From Zobellia roscoffensis (GTDB lineage: Bacteria > Bacteroidota > Bacteroidia > Flavobacteriales > Flavobacteriaceae), in contig NZ_JADDXT010000002.1 of the NCBI RefSeq assembly GCF_015330165.1, forward strand, positions 866,504-930,503: a stretch of 64,000 nucleotides of DNA. Reading direction: 5' to 3'. Position numbers and translations under genes: made by a program. The notes beneath the pieces were generated by a model. That model had not been told where the DNA came from. It searched no databases and saw only the letters and a program-made list of their open reading frames with translations. Below are positions 52,934 through 61,553 of the stretch, piece after piece; the stretch's first letter is position 1; every line of letters begins with the position of its first letter.

Positions 52934-53902
52934 ATGGCCTTAACAATAAAACAACAACTTAGTAGTCCAGGAGGATTCCTTAAGTTTCTGATCAAACACA
53001 ACACCATCTTCATTTTCATCGTACTAGTGCTGTTTTCCGCAATGATTTCAGATGTGTTCTTTACATCGGTAAATCTGTCCAATTTACTAAAACAGGTTTC
53101 CGGTATTGGTATTATAAGTATTGGAATGTTAATAGTAATCCTAACCGGTGGAATAGACCTTTCTGTTGGTTCCATGGTAGCCTTGTTGGCCGTTACTTTC
53201 GCAATTTTAGTGAATACATTTGCCTTACCCCTAGCCATTCTACTGACCATTATAATCGGGTTTTCACTGGGAAGCGTAGCTGGTTATCTTGTAGCCTATC
53301 AAAAAATGGCACCCTTTATTGCCACACTTGCCCTAATGACTATCGCAAGAGGCTTGGGCTTTATCTATTCAAAAGGCTCCCCTATTACCTTCACCACTTA
53401 CGGAGGATTGTACATGTCCGACTTTGCCAATAACTCAACCTTGGGCATACCTAACATTTCTATCGTGTTTTTTATCATTGTTATCTGTGCGATGGCAATG
53501 CTACGCTACAATGTATTTGGTAGATTGATTATAGCCATAGGAAGCAACGAGGAGGCCTCTAGACTATCGGGCATTAAAGTAAACAAATACAAGTTTTTGG
53601 TCTATGCAATTTCTGGGGCTTTGGCCGCAACTGCCGCTATCATTGTTGCCTCCAGAACAAATTTGGGATCACCTAATATGGGCATGGCTTGGGAACTTGA
53701 CGCTATTGCCGCAGTAGTAATTGGTGGCGCAAGCTTAAATGGAGGAAAAGGAACCGCTATAAACACCTTAATGGGCGTTCTTATTTTAGGCTTGATAAGC
53801 AACATCCTAAATCTACTTAATGTACCCTCCTACCCGCAACAAGTGGTGAAAGGTGCCATAATCATCTTTGCCGTTCTCTTACAAAAATTCGAGAGCAAAT
53901 AA
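52934..53902 (+). CDS. Sugar ABC transporter permease (RbsC-like)
   Basis: A 322-residue inner-membrane protein with about eight to ten hydrophobic helices ('IFIFIVLVLFSAMIS', 'IISIGMLIVILTGGIDLSVG', 'IATLALMTIARGLGFIYSKG', 'LDAIAAVVIGGASLNGGKGT'). 'GGIDLSVGS' and 'GGASLNGGKGT' are the signatures of the BPD_transp_2 family. A single permease gene implies a homodimer, as in ribose transporters. Confidence 0.93.
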   Translation: MALTIKQQLSSPGGFLKFLIKHNTIFIFIVLVLFSAMISDVFFTSVNLSNLLKQVSGIGIISIGMLIVILTGGIDLSVGSMVALLAVTFAILVNTFALPLAILLTIIIGFSLGSVAGYLVAYQKMAPFIATLALMTIARGLGFIYSKGSPITFTTYGGLYMSDFANNSTLGIPNISIVFFIIVICAMAMLRYNVFGRLIIAIGSNEEASRLSGIKVNKYKFLVYAISGALAATAAIIVASRTNLGSPNMGMAWELDAIAAVVIGGASLNGGKGTAINTLMGVLILGLISNILNLLNVPSYPQQVVKGAIIIFAVLLQKFESK

Positions 53903-53926
53903 CTTAAAAACATAACGTTACATATT

Positions 53927-55423
53927 ATGACTAGCTATAAATTAAACAACAAAAACCTCAGCAAGTTTTCAGATGAGGCCCTTATTCCCCAGTATGATAG
54001 ATCTACCTTAAAAACAGGTATCGTCCATGTGGGCATAGGGGGGTTCCACCGATCTCATGAAGCCTATTATACCGATCAATTATTACATGACCCAGCCAAT
54101 TCGGATTGGGGCATTTGTGGCATTGCTCTATTGGATTTTGACACAAAAATTTACAATACCCTTAAAGAGCAAGACGGATTGTACACCCTTATTGTGAAGG
54201 AATTGGACGGAACCTTGACCAAAAAAATCATAGGCTCTATTGTAGAATACCTTTATGCTCCGGAGAATCCAACACAGGTAATAGAGAAAATGGCGAGTAA
54301 CGATGTTAAGATCATAACCCTGACCATTACGGAAGGTGGCTATAACTACAACGAAGCCACGGGTTCTTTTGACTTCACAAACCCCCTAGTTCAACAGGAC
54401 TTAGAGCACCCACAAGCTCCCAAAACAATTTTTGGTTATTTGACCCAAGCATTAAAACTCCGAAAAGAAAGAGGATTGCCCGGGTGCACCATTCAGTCTT
54501 GCGATAACATTCAGGGAAATGGACATATGACGGAAAAGATGTTATTGAGTTTTGTACATATGGCCGAACCGGATCTCGTACCCTGGATAAAATCAAATAT
54601 ATCCTTCCCTAATGCCATGGTAGATAGAATCACTCCCGCCACATCAGAAAAGGATATTGCCCTATTAAAAGAAACCAGCGGAATTGAAGATGCATGGCCC
54701 GTAGTTTGTGAGCCTTTTAAACAATGGGTCATAGAAGATGATTTTATCTCAGGAAGACCTGCTTGGGAAAATGTAGGAGCTCAATTTGTAGAAGATGTAG
54801 TTCCTTATGAAAAAATGAAGCTTAGCCTCTTAAATGCAGGACATTCCGTTTTGGGAATCCTTGGCGCTCTAATAGGCTATGAAACTATTGACGAATCTGT
54901 TCAGAACAAGGCTATACAAACCTTTTTACACTCCTACATGGATGAAGAGGTGAGCCCCACTTTAGGTGATTTAGAAGGTGTTGACTTAAAAAAGTATAAA
55001 CAGTCACTGCTTCAAAGATTTGGGAATATTTACATCAAAGATCAAATAGACAGAATATGTTCTGAGAGTTCCGCTAAAATTCCCATTTTTATTTTACCCA
55101 CGGTAAACGCACAATTAGAAAATGACGGCCCTGTTGATCATGCGGCTTTTGTAATTGCAGCCTGGGCCATCTACAGTGCCGGTCTTGATGAGCAAGGAAA
55201 CCCCTTAAATATTAAAGATGCCCTAGAAACCCTATTAAAAGAAAAAGCTCTGGTTGCCAAAAACAGTCCCACATCTTTTTTGGAAATAGAATCCGTTTTC
55301 GGGAAGCTGAATCAATCCAAAAGATTTGTTGATATTTACACAGCGGCATATCAAAACATTCTAAAATACGGTGTAGAAGAATGTATAACCCAAATGAACA
55401 ATAAGGCTTTAAATAATATTTAA
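53927..55423 (+). CDS. Mannitol dehydrogenase-family polyol dehydrogenase, copy 1
   Basis: A 498-residue long-chain NAD(P)-dependent polyol dehydrogenase: N-terminal Rossmann start 'TGIVHVGIGGFHRSHEAYY', core 'PGCTIQSCDNIQGNG', 'FPNAMVDRITPAT', and the C-terminal catalytic 'MKLSLLNAGHSVLGILGALI' with conserved Lys, Asn and His. The family oxidises mannitol, arabinitol or sorbitol to the ketose, or reduces fructuronate. With an importer before it and a fructokinase directly after (stop and start adjacent), mannitol to fructose is the simplest reading. Specificity is not provable from sequence. Confidence 0.9.
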   Translation: MTSYKLNNKNLSKFSDEALIPQYDRSTLKTGIVHVGIGGFHRSHEAYYTDQLLHDPANSDWGICGIALLDFDTKIYNTLKEQDGLYTLIVKELDGTLTKKIIGSIVEYLYAPENPTQVIEKMASNDVKIITLTITEGGYNYNEATGSFDFTNPLVQQDLEHPQAPKTIFGYLTQALKLRKERGLPGCTIQSCDNIQGNGHMTEKMLLSFVHMAEPDLVPWIKSNISFPNAMVDRITPATSEKDIALLKETSGIEDAWPVVCEPFKQWVIEDDFISGRPAWENVGAQFVEDVVPYEKMKLSLLNAGHSVLGILGALIGYETIDESVQNKAIQTFLHSYMDEEVSPTLGDLEGVDLKKYKQSLLQRFGNIYIKDQIDRICSESSAKIPIFILPTVNAQLENDGPVDHAAFVIAAWAIYSAGLDEQGNPLNIKDALETLLKEKALVAKNSPTSFLEIESVFGKLNQSKRFVDIYTAAYQNILKYGVEECITQMNNKALNNI

Positions 55424-56311
55424 ATGAAAAATATAGTTTGTTTCGGAGAAGTTCTTTGGGACGTATTCCCTACCCATAAAAAAATTGGAGGAGCGCCTTT
55501 AAACGTTGCCGCGCGTTTACAATCATTAGAAAATAGGGTAAGCCTGATCAGCAAGGTAGGTAATGATGGGGCCGGCAGTGAAATAATTGAATTCCTTAAC
55601 AAACAGGGTATCAACACCCAAAGCGTAAAAGTGGATTCTACTCTAAAAACTGGAGATGTAAAAGTTACTTTGAACGACAAAGGTTCCGCCTCATATATTA
55701 TAGAGTCTCCTAGAGCTTGGGACCATATTTTACTTACACCAGATGCTGTAGACATTACTCAAACTTCGGATGCCTTTATATACGGAAGTTTGGCCGCAAG
55801 AAACCATACCTCTAAGAATACACTGCATGAGCTTTTAAAACTGGCCAAGTATAAAATTTTTGATGTTAATCTTAGAGCTCCGCATTACACCATACATGTT
55901 TTGTACGAACTCATGGATGCTGCCGACTTTATAAAGTTTAATGACGATGAAATTTTAGAAATAGCAAAAGCCCTAGATTTCGAATCCGAGTCTCTAGAAG
56001 AAAACATCAAATTTATAGCGAAGTATACAAATACAACATCTATTTGTGTTACAAGGGGCGGTAATGGCGCCATACTCTATTGTAATAATTTATTTTATTA
56101 CAACAACGGCTATCCAATAACAGTTGTGGACACTGTTGGTGCAGGAGATTCTTTTTTGGCATCTCTGATCAACAAAATCCTTAAGGGTGCTTCCCCTCAA
56201 AATGCCCTTGATTTTTCTTGCGCCATGGGTGCAATTGTAGCCAGTAACCAAGGGGCAAACCCAAAAATAGAGAAAGCTACTATTGATAAAATGATGTATG
56301 TACAACCATAG
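55424..56311 (+). CDS. PfkB-family carbohydrate kinase (probable fructokinase)
   Basis: A 295-residue ribokinase-family kinase with N-terminal 'CFGEVLWDVFP' and 'KKIGGAPLNVAARL' (substrate-binding Gly-Gly and Asn) and the C-terminal anion hole/catalytic base 'DTVGAGDSFLASL' (Asp in GAGD). The start codon follows the dehydrogenase stop with no gap, so translation is coupled. The fructokinase-like 'GGAPLNVA' motif fits phosphorylation of the ketose made by the dehydrogenase, giving fructose 6-phosphate for glycolysis. It ends 7 bp before a convergent second dehydrogenase. Confidence 0.9.
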   Translation: MKNIVCFGEVLWDVFPTHKKIGGAPLNVAARLQSLENRVSLISKVGNDGAGSEIIEFLNKQGINTQSVKVDSTLKTGDVKVTLNDKGSASYIIESPRAWDHILLTPDAVDITQTSDAFIYGSLAARNHTSKNTLHELLKLAKYKIFDVNLRAPHYTIHVLYELMDAADFIKFNDDEILEIAKALDFESESLEENIKFIAKYTNTTSICVTRGGNGAILYCNNLFYYNNGYPITVVDTVGAGDSFLASLINKILKGASPQNALDFSCAMGAIVASNQGANPKIEKATIDKMMYVQP

Positions 56312-56318
56312 AGATATG

Positions 56319-57809
56319 CTATAACAGACCAGAATTAAAATCTTTTATACACTCTTTAATCGTGCGCGTTCTAATATAATTTAGATAGCGCACGTACTTT
56401 TCCACAAAAATTGGACTGCTTTTTAAATCGCCAAAAACAGATTCGATTTCTAAAAACCTAATCGGATTCTGCTGAGACTGAGTGGCCCTTCTAATCAGAA
56501 CATTACTTATAGAGTCTGAAATTTTATATGTTTTACCTTGATCATCCAAACCATCATAATATGTACACCATGCGGCAATAACAAAAGCAGCCCTGTCTAT
56601 AACCTTGTCTTTTGACAACTGTGTCCGCACCGTCGGCAAAATAAAAATTGGGACTTTTGCAGAACTTTCATCGCAAATCCTGGAAAGGCTATCATATATA
56701 TAAGGGTTCTTAAATCTAGCAATCAAAGTGGACTTATAATTTTCTACCAAATGAACCTCGGCCTTATCGAGAACAGGAATGACCTCTGCATCCATAAAAG
56801 TTTTCAGGAAATACATAAAGTCTTCATCGTTTGCAGCCTCACCTACGGTTTTATATCCGTGAAGCGTACCCAAGATACCCAATAGGGTATGTCCCGCATT
56901 AAGCAACTGAAGTTTCATTTTATCATAAAACTCAATATGCTCCACAAACTGTACACCTACCTTTTCCCACTGTGGCCTTCCGTGAAAAAAATTATCCTCG
57001 ATCACCCAGTTCGCAAAAGGCTCGCAGACCACTGGCCATTGGTCCTCAATTAAAAAGTCGTTTTTTAAAGTTTCAATGTCTTCCGGGCGGGTTAGCGGTG
57101 TAATTCGATCTACCATTGAATTTGGAAACGTAGTGTTCTCCTTTAGCCACGGCAGCAGTTCGGGCTCCATCTTATTAACGTAGTTGAAAAAAGAAGCTTT
57201 CATCGTATCTCCGTTGCCTTTTATATTGTCACATGATAGAATGGTACAACCTGCAAGACCTCGGAACTTCCTCAACTTAAAGGCTTGCATCAAATATCCA
57301 AAAACGGTTTTTGGATAAAAGGGGTTTCTCATATCTTCGGCAACAACCGGATTCTCCTGATCAAACTCTCCTGTTATCTCGTTCAAGTGATATCCGTCTT
57401 CGGCAATGGTCAACGAAATAATCTCGATATCCGGATGAGCAAGTCTTTCAATGACCGCCATGGGATTTTCAGGACCAAAAAAGTACTCTACAATAGAGCC
57501 TATAACTTTTATTTGATGGGAACCATTGGCATCTTTCACCATCAAGCAATACAGCCCGTCTTGATCCTTTAGAACATTATAAATTTTTCGGTCTGCATCC
57601 AAAAGGTCTATTCCGCATATACCAAAATTAAATTCATCATGATTTTCTATCAGCTCGTGCATATAATATGCCTGATGCGCTCTATGAAAATTGCTTATCC
57701 CAATATGTGCAATACTTGTTTTAATTTTATCTCGATCAAATGCAGGAATCAACGCCCTATTCTGTAGCGCGCCTACATTCTCAATATTTAAGTATAATGG
57801 GTTTTGCAT
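56319..57809 (-). CDS. Mannitol dehydrogenase-family polyol dehydrogenase, copy 2
   Basis: A 496-residue paralogue of the enzyme above, on the other strand: 'TSIAHIGISNFHRAHQAYYM', 'LAGCTILSCDNIKGNG', 'FPNSMVDRITPLT', 'MKLQLLNAGHTLLGILGTL'. The two share many blocks but differ enough for distinct substrates, for example mannitol against arabinitol or sorbitol. It converges on the fructokinase gene and starts ~160 bp from the divergent second Nudix regulator, so it seems to be a separately controlled unit of the same pathway. Confidence 0.9.
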   Translation of the reverse strand: MQNPLYLNIENVGALQNRALIPAFDRDKIKTSIAHIGISNFHRAHQAYYMHELIENHDEFNFGICGIDLLDADRKIYNVLKDQDGLYCLMVKDANGSHQIKVIGSIVEYFFGPENPMAVIERLAHPDIEIISLTIAEDGYHLNEITGEFDQENPVVAEDMRNPFYPKTVFGYLMQAFKLRKFRGLAGCTILSCDNIKGNGDTMKASFFNYVNKMEPELLPWLKENTTFPNSMVDRITPLTRPEDIETLKNDFLIEDQWPVVCEPFANWVIEDNFFHGRPQWEKVGVQFVEHIEFYDKMKLQLLNAGHTLLGILGTLHGYKTVGEAANDEDFMYFLKTFMDAEVIPVLDKAEVHLVENYKSTLIARFKNPYIYDSLSRICDESSAKVPIFILPTVRTQLSKDKVIDRAAFVIAAWCTYYDGLDDQGKTYKISDSISNVLIRRATQSQQNPIRFLEIESVFGDLKSSPIFVEKYVRYLNYIRTRTIKECIKDFNSGLL

Positions 57810-57968
57810 ATTTTTTTTACAATATAGAATCAGTATCCAAAATCTTTCAATTTACATAAAAAATAAAATTATATCTATATTTATAAAGTGTTCATTGTAT
57901 ATTGACGAAATAGAACTTCATGCTCCGGCAAACGAAGTTTAAACCAAAGATAAGAGAGCTGTATTTAA

Positions 57969-58694
57969 ATGGATTTTAGAAAACTGGATAACGTATCTGT
58001 CAATTGTGTCATTTTTGGCTTAGGCCCAGAAGGTTTGTATGTTCTTTTGCAAAAACGTACGCTAAATATGTTCCGAAAAGAGTACCCGGTAATTGATGAC
58101 TGGGTTATAACAGGAGAACGTGCTTTCACAAACAAAACTTTAGAGGAATCTGCTAACAGTATCTTTAAAAGTATAACCAACCTTAACGAATTCAATAGGG
58201 TTCAGTTTCACACCTACGGCAATACCTCTAGAATTAAAACCGACAAAGATTTATTATGGACCAAAAGCAAAGGACTAAAGGCACAATCCATGACCATTGC
58301 GTATTATTTTGTACAGCCTAAAAAGAACATTCAATTAACCGATGATGACTTTAAGTGGTTTCCCGTAAAAGCTTTGCCGGAATTGGGTTTTGACCACAAA
58401 AAAATAATTGATGACGCTCAGGAAGATTTGAAGCAAAAAATCATGGTTGAGCCTATAATATTTGATTTGATATCGCATAAGTTTACGTTAAATGAACTTC
58501 AAATTGCTTTTGAGTCTGTCCTGAACATTGAAATTGACAACCGAAATTTCCGAAAAAAAGTACTGAAGAAAATTTATATTGTTCCTTTGAACGAAACCCG
58601 AAAGGGCAATGCAAAAAAACCTTCTAAACTCTATGTTTTTAGCCGAGATGTGTATAATAAAGTAACGGAGAAAGACCTCATCATAAATATTTAA
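57969..58694 (+). CDS. Nudix-domain / winged-helix transcriptional regulator (NrtR/AraR-like), copy 2
   Basis: A 241-residue paralogue of the regulator at 48.4-49.1 kb: 'VSVNCVIFGLGPEGLYVLLQ', 'ITGERAFTNKTLEESANSIF', 'LGFDHKKIIDDAQEDLK', and winged-helix 'SHKFTLNELQIAFESVLNIE', 'NRNFRKKVLKKIYIVPL'. The Nudix box is even more decayed: the catalytic segment reads S-I-F-K-S-I, with no acidic pair. It is divergent from dehydrogenase copy 2. The two copies probably split control of the left operon and the right dehydrogenase, or respond to different sugars. Confidence 0.85.
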   Translation: MDFRKLDNVSVNCVIFGLGPEGLYVLLQKRTLNMFRKEYPVIDDWVITGERAFTNKTLEESANSIFKSITNLNEFNRVQFHTYGNTSRIKTDKDLLWTKSKGLKAQSMTIAYYFVQPKKNIQLTDDDFKWFPVKALPELGFDHKKIIDDAQEDLKQKIMVEPIIFDLISHKFTLNELQIAFESVLNIEIDNRNFRKKVLKKIYIVPLNETRKGNAKKPSKLYVFSRDVYNKVTEKDLIINI

Positions 58695-58914
58695 GAGTTT
58701 AAAAGTCAATAAAAATATTGGTTCCGAACGAAATACAAACCATGCCTAACAAGACAGAATAAGGCTTTACCCTATGAGGTAAACCAGAAAATATCTTTCA
58801 ATTAATGCCTTCACAGCACCATTTATACACATTTTCCTACGTTTTATAATTTCGCCCAACGATCAAAACAAAGATTTCGTATATTCGTGGTATACTATTT
58901 GCTCACATAATTAT

Positions 58915-59223
58915 ATGAAGCACTTTTACCTCTTAATTACTTTCTTGTGTATTTCCTTTTGCTATGGGCAAGAATCCCAGGGCAATGGGGATATTAAAGG
59001 TTTTAAACTTTACCCGAATCCGGTTACGAACGGTAAAGTTTATATTAGCACTTCTGAAACTTCGCCTAAACAAATCTTGATTTATGATGTTTTGGGAACA
59101 CAGGTTTTAGAAACCAAAATTAATGGTGAGGAACTGTATCTTTCAAATATTGATGCGGGAGTTTATGTATTGCGTGTTTACCAAAACAACAAAGTAGCTA
59201 CCAGAAAGCTGATTATAAAATAG
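58915..59223 (+). CDS. Minimal secreted protein: signal peptide plus T9SS type A sorting domain, copy 1
   Basis: A 102-residue protein made only of a signal peptide ('FLCISFCYGQES'), a ~10-residue linker and a Por_secre_tail domain ('GFKLYPNPVTNGKVYIST', 'ILIYDVLGTQVLE', 'NIDAGVYVLRVYQ', 'TRKLIIK'). Such tails normally guide a large cargo through the type IX system; here there is none. It may be a small surface protein in its own right or the remnant of a cargo gene. A close relative follows 216 bp downstream. Confidence 0.85.
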   Translation: MKHFYLLITFLCISFCYGQESQGNGDIKGFKLYPNPVTNGKVYISTSETSPKQILIYDVLGTQVLETKINGEELYLSNIDAGVYVLRVYQNNKVATRKLIIK

Positions 59224-59303
59224 TTCTTAGAACACCATCCAAACCCGCCTTATTTTCAATTGTTTACAATATTAAACGGTATAGCCCATTGACAAATACC
59301 CGT

Positions 59304-59334
59304 CGATGAATGGTAACAAAACTGCGATGAATGG
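59304..59334. promoter_or_regulatory. 21-bp-period direct repeat before the second T9SS-tail gene
   Basis: CGATGAATGG occurs at 59304-59313 and 59325-59334, exactly two helical turns apart and ~105 bp before the start codon. This geometry is that of LytTR-type response regulators, which bind two direct ~9-bp half-sites. The regulator itself is not in view. Confidence 0.4.
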
Positions 59335-59439
59335 AAGGCGATATTTCCTACACCTACATCTAAGTCACTTTCACAACATTTTACAACACCTACCCTACCC
59401 TTTACTTACCTTTAAACTGTTGACCCCAAATCAATACTT

Positions 59440-59763
59440 ATGCGTGCTACCTACTTTATGCTTTTACTAATGTTCACCATTAGTATGTCCGCCCAAAATT
59501 CCTTTGATTTCCAAAATCAGAGCAAAGAAGAAATTCCTGGTTTTAAACTTTATCCCAACCCCGCTTTTAATGATGTGGTGAATGTCATTACCAGAGACAA
59601 CCAAGTAAAACAAATTAAGGTTTATGATGTTTTTGGTAAGATTGTCCTAACCGATCAAATCTCCAAAAGCAATCTAAATATTTCTAGACTGGTACCCGGA
59701 GTATATGTACTTCAAGTAACCGAAAACAAAAAAACGAGCAACCGAAAATTGGTCGTAAAATAA
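59440..59763 (+). CDS. Minimal secreted protein: signal peptide plus T9SS type A sorting domain, copy 2
   Basis: A 107-residue paralogue of the preceding protein: signal peptide ('LMFTISMSAQNS'), short linker, and sorting domain ('GFKLYPNPAFNDVVNVIT', 'QIKVYDVFGKIVLTD', 'RLVPGVYVLQVTENKK', 'RKLVVK'). No cargo domain is present. The two genes are probably a tandem duplication, since length and layout are the same. It has its own upstream region with a phased direct repeat. Confidence 0.85.
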   Translation: MRATYFMLLLMFTISMSAQNSFDFQNQSKEEIPGFKLYPNPAFNDVVNVITRDNQVKQIKVYDVFGKIVLTDQISKSNLNISRLVPGVYVLQVTENKKTSNRKLVVK

Positions 59764-59767
59764 GCAC

Positions 59768-59791
59768 AAAAAAAGCCCCCTCTCGGGAGCT
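59768..59791 (-). terminator. Terminator of the FKBP gene
   Basis: On the minus strand AGCTCCC-GAGA-GGGGGCT (one G-T pair) is followed by seven Ts, ~90 bp after the FKBP stop and right beside the T9SS-tail gene. It may also stop plus-strand transcripts, though the T-run there is poor. Confidence 0.75.
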
Positions 59792-59878
59792 ATTTCAATC
59801 TAATTAAAAACAAGTACTCTATTTACGTTAAGGTGTTTCCGTCAATAATTCAAAAACAACTTTACCGCAACTCTAATT

Positions 59879-60310
59879 TTATAATATCTCTACCACTTCA
59901 AGGTCAAAAACAAGGTCTTTACCTGCTAAAGGGTGATTACCATCTACAACAATACTTTCTTCCTTTACATCTGTGACCAAAAGATTAATTTCCTGACCAC
60001 TTTGAGTCTGAGAAACAAGCCCCATACCTACTTTTGGCTCTATATCCTGTGGCAATTGACTTTTAGGCACTTCTTGTATCAATTCCTCTTTAGGCATTCC
60101 GTAAGCTTCCTCTTTTGGGATGTTAACGGTTTTTTTCTCATTGACCTTCATATCAATAAGACCTTTTTCAAAACCAGGTATCAATTCACCTTGACCCATA
60201 GTAAATTCAATAGGCTCTCCTCTTTCAACAGAGCTATCAAAAACTTCACCTGAAGCCAACTTTCCTGTGTAATGTACTTTTACTTTATCGTTTTGTTTAA
60301 CTTGACTCAT
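59879..60310 (-). CDS. FKBP-type peptidyl-prolyl isomerase (SlyD-like)
   Basis: A 143-residue cytoplasmic isomerase: 'KVHYTGKLASGEVFDSSVER', 'FTMGQGELIPGFEKGLIDMK' and an insert-in-flap segment 'VPKSQLPQDIEPKVGMGLVS' as in SlyD, ending 'NHPLAGKDLVFDLEVVEIL'. It speeds prolyl bond isomerisation and chaperones folding. The histidine-rich metal tail of E. coli SlyD is missing, as usual in Bacteroidota. No signal peptide. Confidence 0.92.
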   Translation of the reverse strand: MSQVKQNDKVKVHYTGKLASGEVFDSSVERGEPIEFTMGQGELIPGFEKGLIDMKVNEKKTVNIPKEEAYGMPKEELIQEVPKSQLPQDIEPKVGMGLVSQTQSGQEINLLVTDVKEESIVVDGNHPLAGKDLVFDLEVVEIL

Positions 60311-60551
60311 AATATCATTTTAAAAAACAGCAAAATGCTATTTTATAGCTATTTCGGTAAAGGTACAGGTATAAAAACGGTTACAAAATCTTTAACCCAA
60401 GGCCTCGGGGTATTTAGAAAACATTAACACTTTACACGTTAAACGTTAATAGTTTTAACACTTGCCACCTAGTTCAATACCAACTTCCGTAACTATACCA
60501 AAATTATACACTTTTACCCATCTTGTTTATTTTTTACAGAAAGTATATGAC

Positions 60552-60559
60552 TATTTTTG
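60552..60559 (+). promoter_or_regulatory. -7 promoter element of the LuxE-like gene
   Basis: TATTTTTG matches TAnnTTTG, 16 bp before the ATG at 60576. It predicts a very short leader and supports that start over the in-frame ATG at 60462, which lies upstream of the promoter. Confidence 0.4.
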
Positions 60560-60575
60560 CTTCAGTAAAGTAATT

Positions 60576-61553
60576 ATGGACGGTACCGAAATTTTTAAAA
60601 TTGATTCTCAAATTGAATTTGATGCACAGGCTCTAAAAGTTTTTAAGCATCAGTTCCGAACCAATGCCGTGTACCGTGAATTTTGTTCTTATTTAAAGAA
60701 ATCCGACGAAAATGTAACTCAAGTTTCAGAAATACCTTTCCTGCCTATCTCTTTTTTTAAGTCGAAAGAAATTATTTCTGGCGAAAAACATCCTAAAACT
60801 ATTTTTACAAGTAGTGGAACCACCGGAAACGAAACCAGTAAACACTTTGTTAACCGCATTTCCCTTTACGAACAAAGTTTCCGCAAGGCTTTTGAACAAT
60901 TCTACGGTAAAGTTGAAGATTATTGCGTTCTAGCTTTACTACCTTCTTATCTTGAACGGGAAGGATCATCACTCATTTACATGGTAGATGATATGATAAA
61001 AGAAAGCAAACATGTAGATAGTGGGTTTTACCTCAACAACCTTGATAGTTTGAGGGATAAATTGATTCAGCTGGATAAAAACGGTCAAAAAATACTACTC
61101 ATAGGTGTTTCCTTTGCTCTTCTAGACATGGTGGAAAAGCATTCGCTCCAATTGAAAAATACGGTCATTATGGAGACTGGAGGCATGAAAGGACGAAGAA
61201 AGGAATTAATTCGCGAAGAACTACACGAAATTTTAAAAGCAGGATTTGGTGTGCCGGTTATACATTCGGAATATGGAATGACAGAACTACTATCCCAAGG
61301 GTATTCCAAAGGAAACGGCATTTTTGAAACCCCACCATGGATGAAAATATTAATCCGTGATACCGAAGACCCGCTAACTTACCAAAACCACGGAAAAACC
61401 GGAGGTATCAATGTCATTGATTTGGCCAATATTGATTCCTGCGCATTTATAGCTACCCAAGATTTAGGCAAGACCTATGAAAATGGCACATTTGAAGTAC
61501 TGGGCCGTTTTGACCATTCAGATGTTAGGGGTTGTAATCTAATGGTTCTTTAA
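60576..61553 (+). CDS. LuxE/PaaK-like acyl-protein synthetase family protein
   Basis: A 325-residue ANL-superfamily protein from the ATG chosen by the promoter position: 'EIPFLPISFFKSKEIISG', nucleotide loop 'IFTSSGTTGNETSKHFVN', 'ALLPSYLEREGSSLIYMVDD', 'VIMETGGMKGRRKELIREEL', 'VIHSEYGMTELLSQGYS'. LuxE activates fatty acids with ATP and passes them to a protein cysteine. In Flavobacteriia such stand-alone genes occur without a luciferase operon, and the acyl group handled is unknown. It is convergent with, and overlaps by four bases, the following lipoprotein gene. Confidence 0.82.
   Translation: MDGTEIFKIDSQIEFDAQALKVFKHQFRTNAVYREFCSYLKKSDENVTQVSEIPFLPISFFKSKEIISGEKHPKTIFTSSGTTGNETSKHFVNRISLYEQSFRKAFEQFYGKVEDYCVLALLPSYLEREGSSLIYMVDDMIKESKHVDSGFYLNNLDSLRDKLIQLDKNGQKILLIGVSFALLDMVEKHSLQLKNTVIMETGGMKGRRKELIREELHEILKAGFGVPVIHSEYGMTELLSQGYSKGNGIFETPPWMKILIRDTEDPLTYQNHGKTGGINVIDLANIDSCAFIATQDLGKTYENGTFEVLGRFDHSDVRGCNLMVL

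Noticed and set aside
60403..60412. CCTCGGGGTA matching the start of the palindromic motif at 26037
   Set aside because: The match stops after ten bases and the palindromic context is not repeated, so it does not support a second copy of an element.
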